In this document: positions 8,227-17,194 of the stretch, one piece after another
How the letters are laid out: the number at the start of each line of letters is the position of its first letter
Position numbering within the stretch: the first letter of the stretch is position 1
Source: Verrucomicrobiaceae bacterium
GTDB taxonomy: Bacteria; Verrucomicrobiota; Verrucomicrobiia; Verrucomicrobiales; DEV007
Direction of reading: 5' to 3'
Length of the DNA: 64,000 nt
NCBI GenBank assembly: GCA_004211885.1
Contig: SHBV01000004.1
Span: forward strand, 1 to 64,000
The notes under the pieces: generated by a model
Told to the model about the DNA's origin: nothing
Seen by the model: the letters and a program-made list of their open reading frames with translations, nothing else
The model's database searches: none
Made by a program: the position numbers and the translations under genes

Positions 8227-10446
8227 TTGCCATTCAAACCTGTCATTTTTTCAGCTACTATTTTATTATCTTTTCAATTGTGCGCTTTTGGAGAGGTGAG
8301 TTTCTCGCGTGATGTGATGTCTGTGATTTCTAAGTCCGGATGCAATGCCGGAGGATGTCATGGAAACCAGAATGGCAAGGGGGGGTTTAAACTCTCGTTA
8401 TGGGGTGGAGATCCGGATCACGATTATAAAGAGCTCTTCTCTTCGGGGACCCGGGTGAACCTTGAAGATCCTAAATCAAGTAAGATTCTCCTCAAACCTA
8501 CTCTTCAGAGTAAGCATGAGGGAGGAAAACGTTTTGATGTGGGTTCAGATGAGTATCGCATTTTACTTGAATGGATCAGTGCAGGGGCAAGCACCGATTT
8601 AGAGACAAGGCCCGCACTTGATTCCATTCAGGTGTCACCGCCGGTATCCATCATATCGACTCCCGAAAGAAGCATAGATGTTAAAGTTGAGGCTAGGTTT
8701 TCAGACGGTACCCGTATCGATGTTACCCGTTGGGCCGTTTATGAAAGTTCAAATCTGATAGCTGAGGTTGGTGATTTTGGAACCGTTCAGTTTAAACAGC
8801 CCGGGGAGACGACCGTGTTGGTGCGGTACCTGAACGGCAGGGCATCGATGAGGGCGGCAATGATTAAGGATAATGGCAGTTATGAATGGAACGGTCCTGA
8901 CCCTAGGAACGGAGTGGACGAACATGTTTTTTCAAAATTAAGATTGTTCCGACAAAATCCTGCGGAGATTTGTGATGATCTGACCTTTCTTAGGCGCGTG
9001 AGTCTGGACATTAGTGGCTCATTGCCGGAACCAGAGACTGCGAAATCATTTCTATTAGATGAGAGGCAAGATAAACGTTCTCGGCTAGTGGATTCATTGT
9101 TGGAATCGAAGGAATATGCAGATTACTGGGCGCTAAAGTGGGCTGATTTGCTTAGGGTCGAGGAGAAGACGTTGGACCCTAAGGGTGTGCAGAAAATTTT
9201 CACCTGGCTATCTGAGATGATAGGACAGGGAAAGCCATTGAACCAATTTACCCGTGACATTTTATGTGCAACTGGAAGCACTTACGAGAACCCTCCGGCT
9301 AATTTTTATCGCGCTTTAAGGTTGCCAGTTAATAGAGCCGAAGCCGTTGCTCAGGTCTTCATTGGGTCGAGAATAAATTGTGCCAAATGTCATGATCATC
9401 CCTTTGAGCGTGTGAGCCAAGAGGACTATTATAGATTCGCTGCGGTCTTTGAGGGTATTGATTATGAGATCATTGAAAATAAGAGGAAGGACGGATTTGA
9501 TAAGCACAGATTCGTCGGTGAGCAGATAGTTAAATTGGTTCCTATCAAGGACATGGACCAGAAGAAATTGCTAAAGGACCCCAGGACCAATGAACGTCCT
9601 GTCCCGGGATTTCTCGACGCTGATGCTGATTCACTCAAGTCATATGATCATAGGCTTGATGAGCTTTCCTCTTGGATCACCTCTCATCCAAGATTTGCTA
9701 AGGTTCAGGCGAACCGGATATGGGCGAACCTGATGGGTCAGCCATTAATTGATCCCGTCGATGATGTGCGCGAAACGAACCCCGCATCGAACCCTGAACT
9801 TATCGATTTTCTTGCAAATGAATTAATTAAAAGTGATTTCAATCAGCGAGAATTAATTAGGCTAATTGCTAATTCATCGACTTATCAGTTGTCGTCTGAC
9901 CCTGAGGGAATTTCGGGCATCGGTCCTGAGGAAAATTTTGCCAGGGCCAGAGTCATGCGATACCCTGCTGAGGTGGTCATTGATGCTGCTCACCAATCAA
10001 TGTCAGTGGAGGCGGCATTTTCCGATACCTCCAAGAGCAATAGAGCGATCAGTATGCCTGGAGTCGAGTCCGTTCATTTGTCAAAAGACCCATATCATGG
10101 GGACCGATTTTTGAAAGTCTTTGGTAAACCTGCGCGTCTCACTAACTCTGATGCTGAAAGGAGTAATGAAACGACTCTGGCACAGGTCTTTGAGCTGACT
10201 GCGGGTGAAACTATTAATGGGATAATAAAGAAAGAAGATAACCGGATCGGCCGTCTCATTGGTGAGGGGAAAGATGATCTTCAAATTATTAATGAGCTTT
10301 ATTGGGCAGTTCTAACTAGGCCTCCATCCTCTCCAGAATGGTCATTGATGCTCAGTTACGTTAGCTTGGCTGAGAACAGACGTTCGGCAATTGAGGATAT
10401 TTCATGGGGTCTCTTAAATGCTAAGGAATTTTTATTAAGAAAATGA
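8227..10446 (+). CDS. DUF1549/DUF1553 secreted cytochrome-like protein
   Basis: 739 residues from a TTG start; no ATG occurs between the previous in-frame stop (8191-8193) and the signal peptide. After the signal comes a CNAGGCH motif (C39, C44, H45) of the PSCyt domain, then an Ig-like segment (about 150-220). DUF1549 (about 235-440) includes a second heme-type motif, CAKCHDHP (C385-P392), and DUF1553 (about 475-735) includes the VQANRIWANLMGQPLIDPVDD signature. It makes an ATGA overlap with the DUF1501 gene. DUF1549/DUF1553 proteins nearly always travel with DUF1501 proteins in Planctomycetes and Verrucomicrobia; the function is not established, though a redox role is likely from the CxxCH motifs. 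Confidence 0.92.
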   Translation: MPFKPVIFSATILLSFQLCAFGEVSFSRDVMSVISKSGCNAGGCHGNQNGKGGFKLSLWGGDPDHDYKELFSSGTRVNLEDPKSSKILLKPTLQSKHEGGKRFDVGSDEYRILLEWISAGASTDLETRPALDSIQVSPPVSIISTPERSIDVKVEARFSDGTRIDVTRWAVYESSNLIAEVGDFGTVQFKQPGETTVLVRYLNGRASMRAAMIKDNGSYEWNGPDPRNGVDEHVFSKLRLFRQNPAEICDDLTFLRRVSLDISGSLPEPETAKSFLLDERQDKRSRLVDSLLESKEYADYWALKWADLLRVEEKTLDPKGVQKIFTWLSEMIGQGKPLNQFTRDILCATGSTYENPPANFYRALRLPVNRAEAVAQVFIGSRINCAKCHDHPFERVSQEDYYRFAAVFEGIDYEIIENKRKDGFDKHRFVGEQIVKLVPIKDMDQKKLLKDPRTNERPVPGFLDADADSLKSYDHRLDELSSWITSHPRFAKVQANRIWANLMGQPLIDPVDDVRETNPASNPELIDFLANELIKSDFNQRELIRLIANSSTYQLSSDPEGISGIGPEENFARARVMRYPAEVVIDAAHQSMSVEAAFSDTSKSNRAISMPGVESVHLSKDPYHGDRFLKVFGKPARLTNSDAERSNETTLAQVFELTAGETINGIIKKEDNRIGRLIGEGKDDLQIINELYWAVLTRPPSSPEWSLMLSYVSLAENRRSAIEDISWGLLNAKEFLLRK

Positions 10447-11846
10447 AACGGTTTCACTGCAATAGCCTTGAGACGGTGTCAGTTTCTCGCCGCGCACTGC
10501 TGAGTGCGGGGGGAATGGGAATGCTCGGCATGAATGTTGCTGATTTCTTGCGTGCTGATGAGTTGGCATTGCCCAGGTCCAAGGTAACGGCTCGTGCCAA
10601 ATCGGTCATTTTTCTTTTTCAGTGGGGAGGACCTAGCCAGATTGATATTCTCGATATGAAACCTGATTCTCCCAAAGAATACAGGTCGCCGCATGCACAG
10701 ATAAGGACCACCTGCCCGGACATTGAGATTTGTGAACACTTGCCGCGAATGGCCAAGCACATGGACAAATGTACCGTGGTAAGGACCCTTCATCACAAAA
10801 TGAAAAATCACAATTCTGCCGGTTATTATGCGCTTACTGGGCATGCTCCTCCGAGTGATGATCAGCGGCTCCGAGACCTTCCTGATCTTTACCCAGCTTA
10901 CGGTTCAGTGGTCAGTAAGTTTGTGCCCAACGCAGACAATGGAATGCCAACGTTTGTCTCTTATCCTCATGTCATAGCTGACGGATCAAGGACTCCTGGC
11001 CAGCATGCGAGTTTCCTAGGTAAGAAGTATGATCCGCTCTTCATTCCTAGGGATCCGAACAAAGATAAATTCAGGCTCCCTGAATTGAGTCTTCCGGAGG
11101 GGTTGAGCCTTGACCGTATACAATCTCGGCGAGGCCTGCAAAGCCTCATTGATGAACAGTCCAGAATGCTGGAGTTTTCAGAACGGGCACGTGGTCTTGA
11201 TGATTACTATAAGAATGCTCTCGCAATGTTGAATTCATCTAGGGTCAGAAACGCATTTGATATTTCCAAGGAGCCAAGATGGTTGAGGGAAAAGTATGGC
11301 CGTTCCACTTATGGGCAGGGATGTCTTCTGGCTAGGCGGTTAGCTGAGGCGGGCGTTAAGTTTACGACCTGCTACTTCTCGAACGTCATTGGAGGTAGGA
11401 GCAAAACGAACGGCGGTTGGGACACCCATGGCTTTGATAATACACGCATGTACCCAATCGTAGAAGCCTACCATTTGCCAATGACGGATCAGACATTACC
11501 TACTCTAATTGAGGATTTAGATCAGCGGGGAATGCTTGATGAGACTCTCGTTGTTTGGATGGGCGAGTTCGGAAGGACTCCAAAAATCAATAAAAATGCT
11601 AGCCGGGACCACTGGCCTCAATGCTACAGTGTTCTTTTGGCAGGAGGCGGTGTCAAAAAAGGTTTCGTCTATGGAAAGTCTGATAAGCATGCGTCCAAGC
11701 CGGAAGAGGACCCAGTGACTCCTGAAGATTTAACTGCGACCATTTATTATTTGCTCGGCATTGATCCAAGGCTTCACATCTATGATACTCAGGACCGTCC
11801 GCTGATGATATCTAGTGGGGAACCAGTCTTGGACCTTATTGCTTGA
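10443..11846 (+). CDS. DUF1501 protein with Tat signal
   Basis: 467 residues. The N-terminus carries a twin-arginine signal (SRRALLSAGGMGMLG, residues 15-29), implying export of a folded, probably metal-binding protein. The body shows DUF1501 hallmarks: FLFQWGGPSQIDILDMKP, the GGWDTHG segment and the WMGEFGRTPKIN motif, with a final HIYDTQDRP. DUF1501 belongs to the alkaline-phosphatase/sulfatase superfamily by fold, but its reaction is unknown. The gene overlaps the DUF1549/DUF1553 gene by 4 nt, so the two are almost certainly made together. It converges on the CotH gene with only 5 nt between the stop codons. Confidence 0.93.
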   Translation: MKRFHCNSLETVSVSRRALLSAGGMGMLGMNVADFLRADELALPRSKVTARAKSVIFLFQWGGPSQIDILDMKPDSPKEYRSPHAQIRTTCPDIEICEHLPRMAKHMDKCTVVRTLHHKMKNHNSAGYYALTGHAPPSDDQRLRDLPDLYPAYGSVVSKFVPNADNGMPTFVSYPHVIADGSRTPGQHASFLGKKYDPLFIPRDPNKDKFRLPELSLPEGLSLDRIQSRRGLQSLIDEQSRMLEFSERARGLDDYYKNALAMLNSSRVRNAFDISKEPRWLREKYGRSTYGQGCLLARRLAEAGVKFTTCYFSNVIGGRSKTNGGWDTHGFDNTRMYPIVEAYHLPMTDQTLPTLIEDLDQRGMLDETLVVWMGEFGRTPKINKNASRDHWPQCYSVLLAGGGVKKGFVYGKSDKHASKPEEDPVTPEDLTATIYYLLGIDPRLHIYDTQDRPLMISSGEPVLDLIA

Positions 11847-11851
11847 TCTTG

Positions 11852-14800
11852 TCAGGGACGAGTTTGTATTCGGAAGAAAAGCTTTTTATAGGTTTGCTGT
11901 GCTTTGATCTGATAACGGATACGCTCATTGCCGTTCCCAAGTTCTTTTGTGTCCGAATATTCTAGAAATTTCATCGCGTCTTCCCAGTCAGATCCGTTAG
12001 AGGAACCTAGGATTTTCCAGTCCAAGGAAGAACGAGCATCTTTATTTAACCTTAGCTTAAGGAAAGCAGACTCTCCCAGATCTTCATTGAGACTAATTTC
12101 TTCGACTTTGATGTCTAGTAAAGAATCTGACGGATCGAATGATTTAGGATCATTGCCTGATAGAAATTCTTCGAGATTAGTTAAAAGGTCTCCGTCAGGA
12201 TTAGCTCCTGGGCCTGATATTTCTATATTTTGAAGCTCTGACTTAGAAAAGTTACTCAGTTGCCAATCATCAAACCCTATCTTTGGTGTTTCTGATCCGG
12301 GGTTTCCACCGAGGACAGAACTGGGCTGCCAGTTTTCCGGAACCTTGTGATCTGGATTCGATTCTGGGTTCTTAAGTACGAGGGCATATCCTTTCCCGTC
12401 CGCCGTTTCAGGCCATGGAGAATCATCATTATATTCAAAGTCTCGAATAGCGGAGCTATCAGCTGCTAATAATAGGATTCTTTCACCACCATTAGATAGA
12501 TTGGTATTATTGGCAAACTTTCCTAGGACAGGAAGCTCATTTCCAAAACGATGCTCGAAGGCATCATTGTTTTCGATAATGAGTGCCCTTTTCCCCGATT
12601 CAATGACTAGGGAATTGCCTGTATTAAAATCAAAGTCGATCCCCTTATCAAAGATTAGGCCCCTCAAATCGATGCTCTTATTACCAATGTTCATCAGTTC
12701 AATGTATTCAAAGTCATTCCGATTATTGTGTCCGGATTCCATTTCAGCTTCCGTGGGAGCAGATGGTCGGTAATGAATTTTTGATATTACAAGGTTCTCA
12801 GGACTGGCCGGATCGACGTCAGTGAGGAAGACCGATTCTGTGAGAGCAGACCATTCATTGCCAGAGAATGCACGAGCGCGGACCATCGTTTCGGGACCCG
12901 GTAGTTTAATTGAACCGTTATAAGTGATGGCGGTGTCTGAGAGTCCTCCGTTACCACCTCCGATCCCTTCAGAGGCCATGAGTGCAGCATCGATTAGAAA
13001 GTCACTGGACCCCGCGCTCACATTGAGCCCATGAATTGCTAGAACGTTATTACCTTTTTTCAATAGATTCGCTTTTTCCGAGATAAGGAAAGACTGAAAG
13101 ACTTCGGCCTGTGAATCAGTATGACTCGAAGAGGCTGTGGCGTCGTATCCTAGCGGAGTCCCTGGACTTCCACCTGCCCGGTCCCTGACAACTTCTGTTC
13201 CGTTCAAGTAAGCGACGAACCCGTCATCATAGCGAACTTTGAGAGTCAATGTATCAAAGAGTGAAGGATCATCGACATCAAAATCCATGCGCATATAAAC
13301 TGTTTCCGCTTTGCTTGAATTGGTTTGGTCCGAGAAATTGAAATTTGAATCAATGATTTCGTTGTATCTTCCGTTCGCCGAATCGTAGCCGGCTCCAAGT
13401 TCACCTTCTGCCCATGAGGAATCATCGAAATCGATGCTAAACCATGAATTGGCGAGTAAGTTATCCACCGGCATGATTGCACGCTTAGTGGATACCTCTG
13501 GCACTAATATGTGCTCAGTAACGATTGCTGCCGATGCGGGTGTCCGCGGGTCAGTACCGTCCAATGTATAGTAAATAGTTCCGTTACTTGGGCTATTAAT
13601 TGATAAATTGAAATTAGATGAGATGGATCCGCCATGTTGAGAGAAGTCTGGCGCTGCAGTTCCGGGGTACCATCGCCTTGACTTGAATTGGTTTAATACG
13701 ATGTTTGTTCTTCTCGGGAAATAATTATCATAGGCGGTGCCCGAGGCCTTGCCGAGTAACTGGTCCCGGGTCTTAATCCAGTCCAGTCTGGTGTAGGGAC
13801 TTCGACTTGCGTTATCACCCCATCGAGCAGATTCTATACGGACGACTTTTTCTATTGGATCAGCTAGTTTCAGGTAGGCCTTTGCAGTCTCTTCGGGAGT
13901 CAGAACGCCTCCATTAAAGAAGTGTTTTCTGACGATGTCAGCAAAGCGTAACTTGAATTCCTGGTTCTTGATGAGTCTGTGGAATACTTCAGTGGGTCCT
14001 CCGGAATCATTCCTCCCGGTCGAGTCATGGCCGGTACTTTCCATGCAGTGCTCCGGATCCCAGCTATGATAATACCATTTACCGTCAGGACTGACTTTGT
14101 TGTATGTTGCGTACCAGTTCTGGTGAGCCCAGTCCGTGTTACCGACATAATAGTTGGCAATCATATAGGTTATAAAGTTATCGATATGAAGTATATCAGC
14201 GACGGCTTGATAGTTTTCCTGATCTTCCATGTCTTTACGAGCAAGGCTGAGCATCTTTCCGTAATTGGCAGTTGTTCCATTCACTGCTGTAGAAGTGCGG
14301 TGTTTCATTGCATCATAATCATCATTGTCCCCGCCCAGGTACTGAGCGGCAAAATTATCATCAGGTCTTTCATGAAGCTCACTGATTCCCCACAGGACTC
14401 CGTTAATATAAAGCAGGACATGATGACCAGTGGGAGAGAGTCCTCCCATGGCCGTGTGCAGGTCGGCAGGGAATTGGTCATGGGTGTACTGCGCTCTGGC
14501 CCTCTGACTCTCACCGCGGTTATAATGCCATACATTATTGAGGCGGTTGTCCAGGACCAGAGTATCAAAACGAGAGGTTCTATCATCCCCGTATAATGGA
14601 TATCGGAGGTCCTTAAGGAACTTGAGTCGAAGTGACAACTTGTCGGACTTCCACCTACCGGTAGATGATCCACCTACAATTTGAACAGTTCCCTCAATCT
14701 GAAATCCCTTAGCCGCATTAGGATCTTCAAGGTTCTTATCTGGGTTGATGTATTCAATGGAGGTGTCCCTCTCTGAGCTTTCTCCCTGAATATATATTCC

Positions 14801-17011
14801 ACGGTTCCCAAAAAACTCATTCCAATCAAGGACAAGGGAAACTGTAGGTACTCTGAGAAAGTCTTCCGGAACTGGCCTCACTTCGGGAGATGCATGATTC
14901 ACTATTTCCGGATCCATTTCATAGTCCGGGCCAGCGTGTCCCCAGTTCGCATGGTCAGGGACAGTGCTCCTCGATTGCTTGAGAATATCGGTAGGAAAGA
15001 TGTATGAGTGAGTGTCAACATTGGTAGGTTCATAGTTTTCCCTGTAAGCCATTGCTCTGATGAAGGTGGTCTTTGAGATTTCAATTTCAACGCTTGGTAC
15101 AGTGACAACATTTTTAGGGCGGACTTTAATTCCATTAGTTTTGGACGGGACAGTCCCATCAGTCGTATAAACGATTGTGGCACCCGGTGTTTCCGTGGTG
15201 ATCGTTGTCTTGAAAGGTTCTTTGTAAATTCCTCTGTCCGTGCTGAACGTGGTGTCCTTGACAAAACCCTCAACTGCGCTGTCCTCATTCAATGCGCCTG
15301 GTGAAGGATCCTTAAAGAATCCCAGCGAGAGAGGGGAATTGTCTCCGAAAACTCCATAAGAGACATCTTCGACTTGACGAGGGTAAAGACCATGAGCTGA
15401 AACAACTGTAAAATTATTATCTGCGTCCTGGCGAGTCAGAGCCACGTAAGATCCTTCTGATGAACTGAGTTGGAAATCGGTGTGCATTTCCTTGGACGGA
15501 TCATTGCGGTCCTTCCCTGAGGCGAAAATAACTAAGAACTTATTAGGGCCAATGCTGATGTTGGGAATTGCCCATTTATTGAGTTGTCCGGCATCATCAG
15601 TGAGATAGTAGTTACTTAGCGAGATTTCAGAATCCGTAGGATTCCAAAGTTCAATCCAGTCAGAGCTGTCATCGTCAGTGTCAAGGATAGACGAACTATT
15701 ACTTGCCATAAATTCACTAATGAGCAGGTCATCGAGGGTCGGGAAGCTCGGAACACTGTCTTTGTTATTAGGATCAGAACCGGATGATATTTCGACGCTG
15801 TCCTCATAACCGTCATCATCAGTATCGTTCTTTGTCGGTTCCGTTTTATATGTTTCGAGTTCTTCGAGGTCCCCGAGTCCGTCCGAGTCAGTGTCTGCCA
15901 ATTTGGGATCAGTGGGCGGGTTCCTGTTAATTTCTTCACCGTCACTGAGTCCATCCTTATCAGTGTCGGAAGAATTGGGATCAGTGCCGGAAACATTGAC
16001 TTCCTGTCCGTCATTGACCCCGTCCGAGTCAGTGTCTGGCAAGTTAGGATCAGTGCCGTAGGTGAATTCGCTTCCATTAATGAGTCCATCAGCGTCAGGG
16101 TCTCCATTCTCATTTTGAAGAAGATCAGGGAAATGGCTAAGTTCCCAAGTATCAGGCAATTCATCGTTATCTGAATTGTTTGGCAGGAAGAGCCCGTCCT
16201 TATACGCTATATAATCAATTTCTACTGCCCCCACATCAGAAGTCGATGAGAGTTGCATCGACATGTAGGGATACCTTTCATCACTGCTCGTTGCGAGTGA
16301 GATCGTCTCTGAGAAATCAGGCACAGTCGCTTCGTTCATGTAGATCTTGAGATCGTACTTTGCACTGTTCTCTTCGTTTTTTCTTATCGTTACCCAGAAC
16401 TCATTCCAGACCGTAGGATCAAGGCCTTTGAAAATTGTATTGGAACTGTCACTGATGAACATGCCGCTCTCCTCATAAGCAGAGTCAGTTTCCGCGATTC
16501 CAAACGCAAAACCGACCCGGCCTCCTGACCCTCTGAAATTAATGATTCCTTTTGCCCCACTGTGAGGATTTAATCCGTTCGGAGCATTCTCCAAGTCAGT
16601 GGCTGATTCTGGTAGACGCAGCCTGAAGGCGAAAGTTGCACCGTCATCCATAAAGTCTGCTGGTGTCCCTTCGTTCGTTTCCAGATCATGTGTCAGTGTC
16701 AGCCTGCGGTTATTGTTCGTTCCTGAAGACTTGACCGCATCCACTATTAGTAGCGCTTTGTTACCGGGCTCACCACTTATGGGGACCGTGACCACTCCTC
16801 CGGGATTGCCTGTGCCGGGAGCGGTTCCGTCCCAATGATCTGAACTATTGTTATGGTCCCATGTTCCGTCCAGTGCCTTAGTTGATACATTTGAATCAGA
16901 GCTTCCGTTAAAATTGTAGTCCCAGCCGCCAGGAGGAGGGGGGTATTTTTCAGCTAATGAGGTTGAAATCAATACCAGGGAACTAAGGATGATGAGACGA
17001 ATTAATATCAT
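11852..17011 (-). CDS. Giant secreted CotH-kinase/lamin-tail protein
   Basis: 1719 residues with a signal peptide (1-20). Domains in order: a LamG-like sandwich (about 25-275); an Asp-rich thrombospondin type 3-like Ca-binding repeat region (about 278-430); a lamin-tail domain (about 430-560); a chitobiase C-terminal-like segment (about 595-670); a CotH kinase-like domain (about 735-1080) with KLSLRLKF, an ERPDDNFAAQYLGG segment and the WDPEH metal-binding motif; a second chitobiase-like segment; a CBM-like domain with GAGYDSANGRY; a second lamin-tail domain (about 1430-1560); and a final SSNGSDW...FFRIQ module. CotH domains are atypical secretory protein kinases in spore formers. Here the protein is presumably on the cell surface and the substrate is unknown. 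It is a paralogue of the gene at 19200-24065. Confidence 0.88.
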   Translation of the reverse strand: MILIRLIILSSLVLISTSLAEKYPPPPGGWDYNFNGSSDSNVSTKALDGTWDHNNSSDHWDGTAPGTGNPGGVVTVPISGEPGNKALLIVDAVKSSGTNNNRRLTLTHDLETNEGTPADFMDDGATFAFRLRLPESATDLENAPNGLNPHSGAKGIINFRGSGGRVGFAFGIAETDSAYEESGMFISDSSNTIFKGLDPTVWNEFWVTIRKNEENSAKYDLKIYMNEATVPDFSETISLATSSDERYPYMSMQLSSTSDVGAVEIDYIAYKDGLFLPNNSDNDELPDTWELSHFPDLLQNENGDPDADGLINGSEFTYGTDPNLPDTDSDGVNDGQEVNVSGTDPNSSDTDKDGLSDGEEINRNPPTDPKLADTDSDGLGDLEELETYKTEPTKNDTDDDGYEDSVEISSGSDPNNKDSVPSFPTLDDLLISEFMASNSSSILDTDDDSSDWIELWNPTDSEISLSNYYLTDDAGQLNKWAIPNISIGPNKFLVIFASGKDRNDPSKEMHTDFQLSSSEGSYVALTRQDADNNFTVVSAHGLYPRQVEDVSYGVFGDNSPLSLGFFKDPSPGALNEDSAVEGFVKDTTFSTDRGIYKEPFKTTITTETPGATIVYTTDGTVPSKTNGIKVRPKNVVTVPSVEIEISKTTFIRAMAYRENYEPTNVDTHSYIFPTDILKQSRSTVPDHANWGHAGPDYEMDPEIVNHASPEVRPVPEDFLRVPTVSLVLDWNEFFGNRGIYIQGESSERDTSIEYINPDKNLEDPNAAKGFQIEGTVQIVGGSSTGRWKSDKLSLRLKFLKDLRYPLYGDDRTSRFDTLVLDNRLNNVWHYNRGESQRARAQYTHDQFPADLHTAMGGLSPTGHHVLLYINGVLWGISELHERPDDNFAAQYLGGDNDDYDAMKHRTSTAVNGTTANYGKMLSLARKDMEDQENYQAVADILHIDNFITYMIANYYVGNTDWAHQNWYATYNKVSPDGKWYYHSWDPEHCMESTGHDSTGRNDSGGPTEVFHRLIKNQEFKLRFADIVRKHFFNGGVLTPEETAKAYLKLADPIEKVVRIESARWGDNASRSPYTRLDWIKTRDQLLGKASGTAYDNYFPRRTNIVLNQFKSRRWYPGTAAPDFSQHGGSISSNFNLSINSPSNGTIYYTLDGTDPRTPASAAIVTEHILVPEVSTKRAIMPVDNLLANSWFSIDFDDSSWAEGELGAGYDSANGRYNEIIDSNFNFSDQTNSSKAETVYMRMDFDVDDPSLFDTLTLKVRYDDGFVAYLNGTEVVRDRAGGSPGTPLGYDATASSSHTDSQAEVFQSFLISEKANLLKKGNNVLAIHGLNVSAGSSDFLIDAALMASEGIGGGNGGLSDTAITYNGSIKLPGPETMVRARAFSGNEWSALTESVFLTDVDPASPENLVISKIHYRPSAPTEAEMESGHNNRNDFEYIELMNIGNKSIDLRGLIFDKGIDFDFNTGNSLVIESGKRALIIENNDAFEHRFGNELPVLGKFANNTNLSNGGERILLLAADSSAIRDFEYNDDSPWPETADGKGYALVLKNPESNPDHKVPENWQPSSVLGGNPGSETPKIGFDDWQLSNFSKSELQNIEISGPGANPDGDLLTNLEEFLSGNDPKSFDPSDSLLDIKVEEISLNEDLGESAFLKLRLNKDARSSLDWKILGSSNGSDWEDAMKFLEYSDTKELGNGNERIRYQIKAQQTYKKLFFRIQTRP
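15722..16180 (-). repeat. Thrombospondin type 3-like Ca-binding repeats in the CotH gene
   Basis: Within the CotH gene this stretch encodes five or more units of roughly 18-25 residues with a D-D-D-G core (DPDADGLINGSEF, DTDSDGVNDGQEV, DTDKDGLSDGEEI, DTDSDGLGDLEEL, DTDDDGYEDSVEI). At DNA level the units are imperfect, so this is protein-level rather than satellite repetition. Such repeats bind calcium and usually act as a rigid spacer in exported proteins. Confidence 0.85.
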
Positions 17012-17194
17012 TTGAGGTGAGTCTTCTATTAATGGGACGCATTAATATGGATCGATTATTGGGTTTGCTCAAGTGAGATAGAAATAATAGACGGTAAGAT
17101 TTTTTCATTTAGATCCCGGCAAAAGTGAGCCTAAATCGATTGCCAAGGCAATGCACAAGCCTTTGCTCTTCTTGTGTCAGTCCGAATGTCTCAA

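Noticed and set aside
13979..14596. Long plus-strand open frame inside the CotH gene
   Set aside because: It lies antisense to a domain-rich gene, its product has no recognisable domain and its composition is what the opposite strand would give. The same applies to 15616-16164 (minus, other frame), 10479-10844 and 33214-33651.
15722..16180. CRISPR array or tandem DNA satellite
   Set aside because: The periodicity is in the protein (D-x-D-x-D-G repeats) within one open frame; the DNA units are imperfect and have no spacers.
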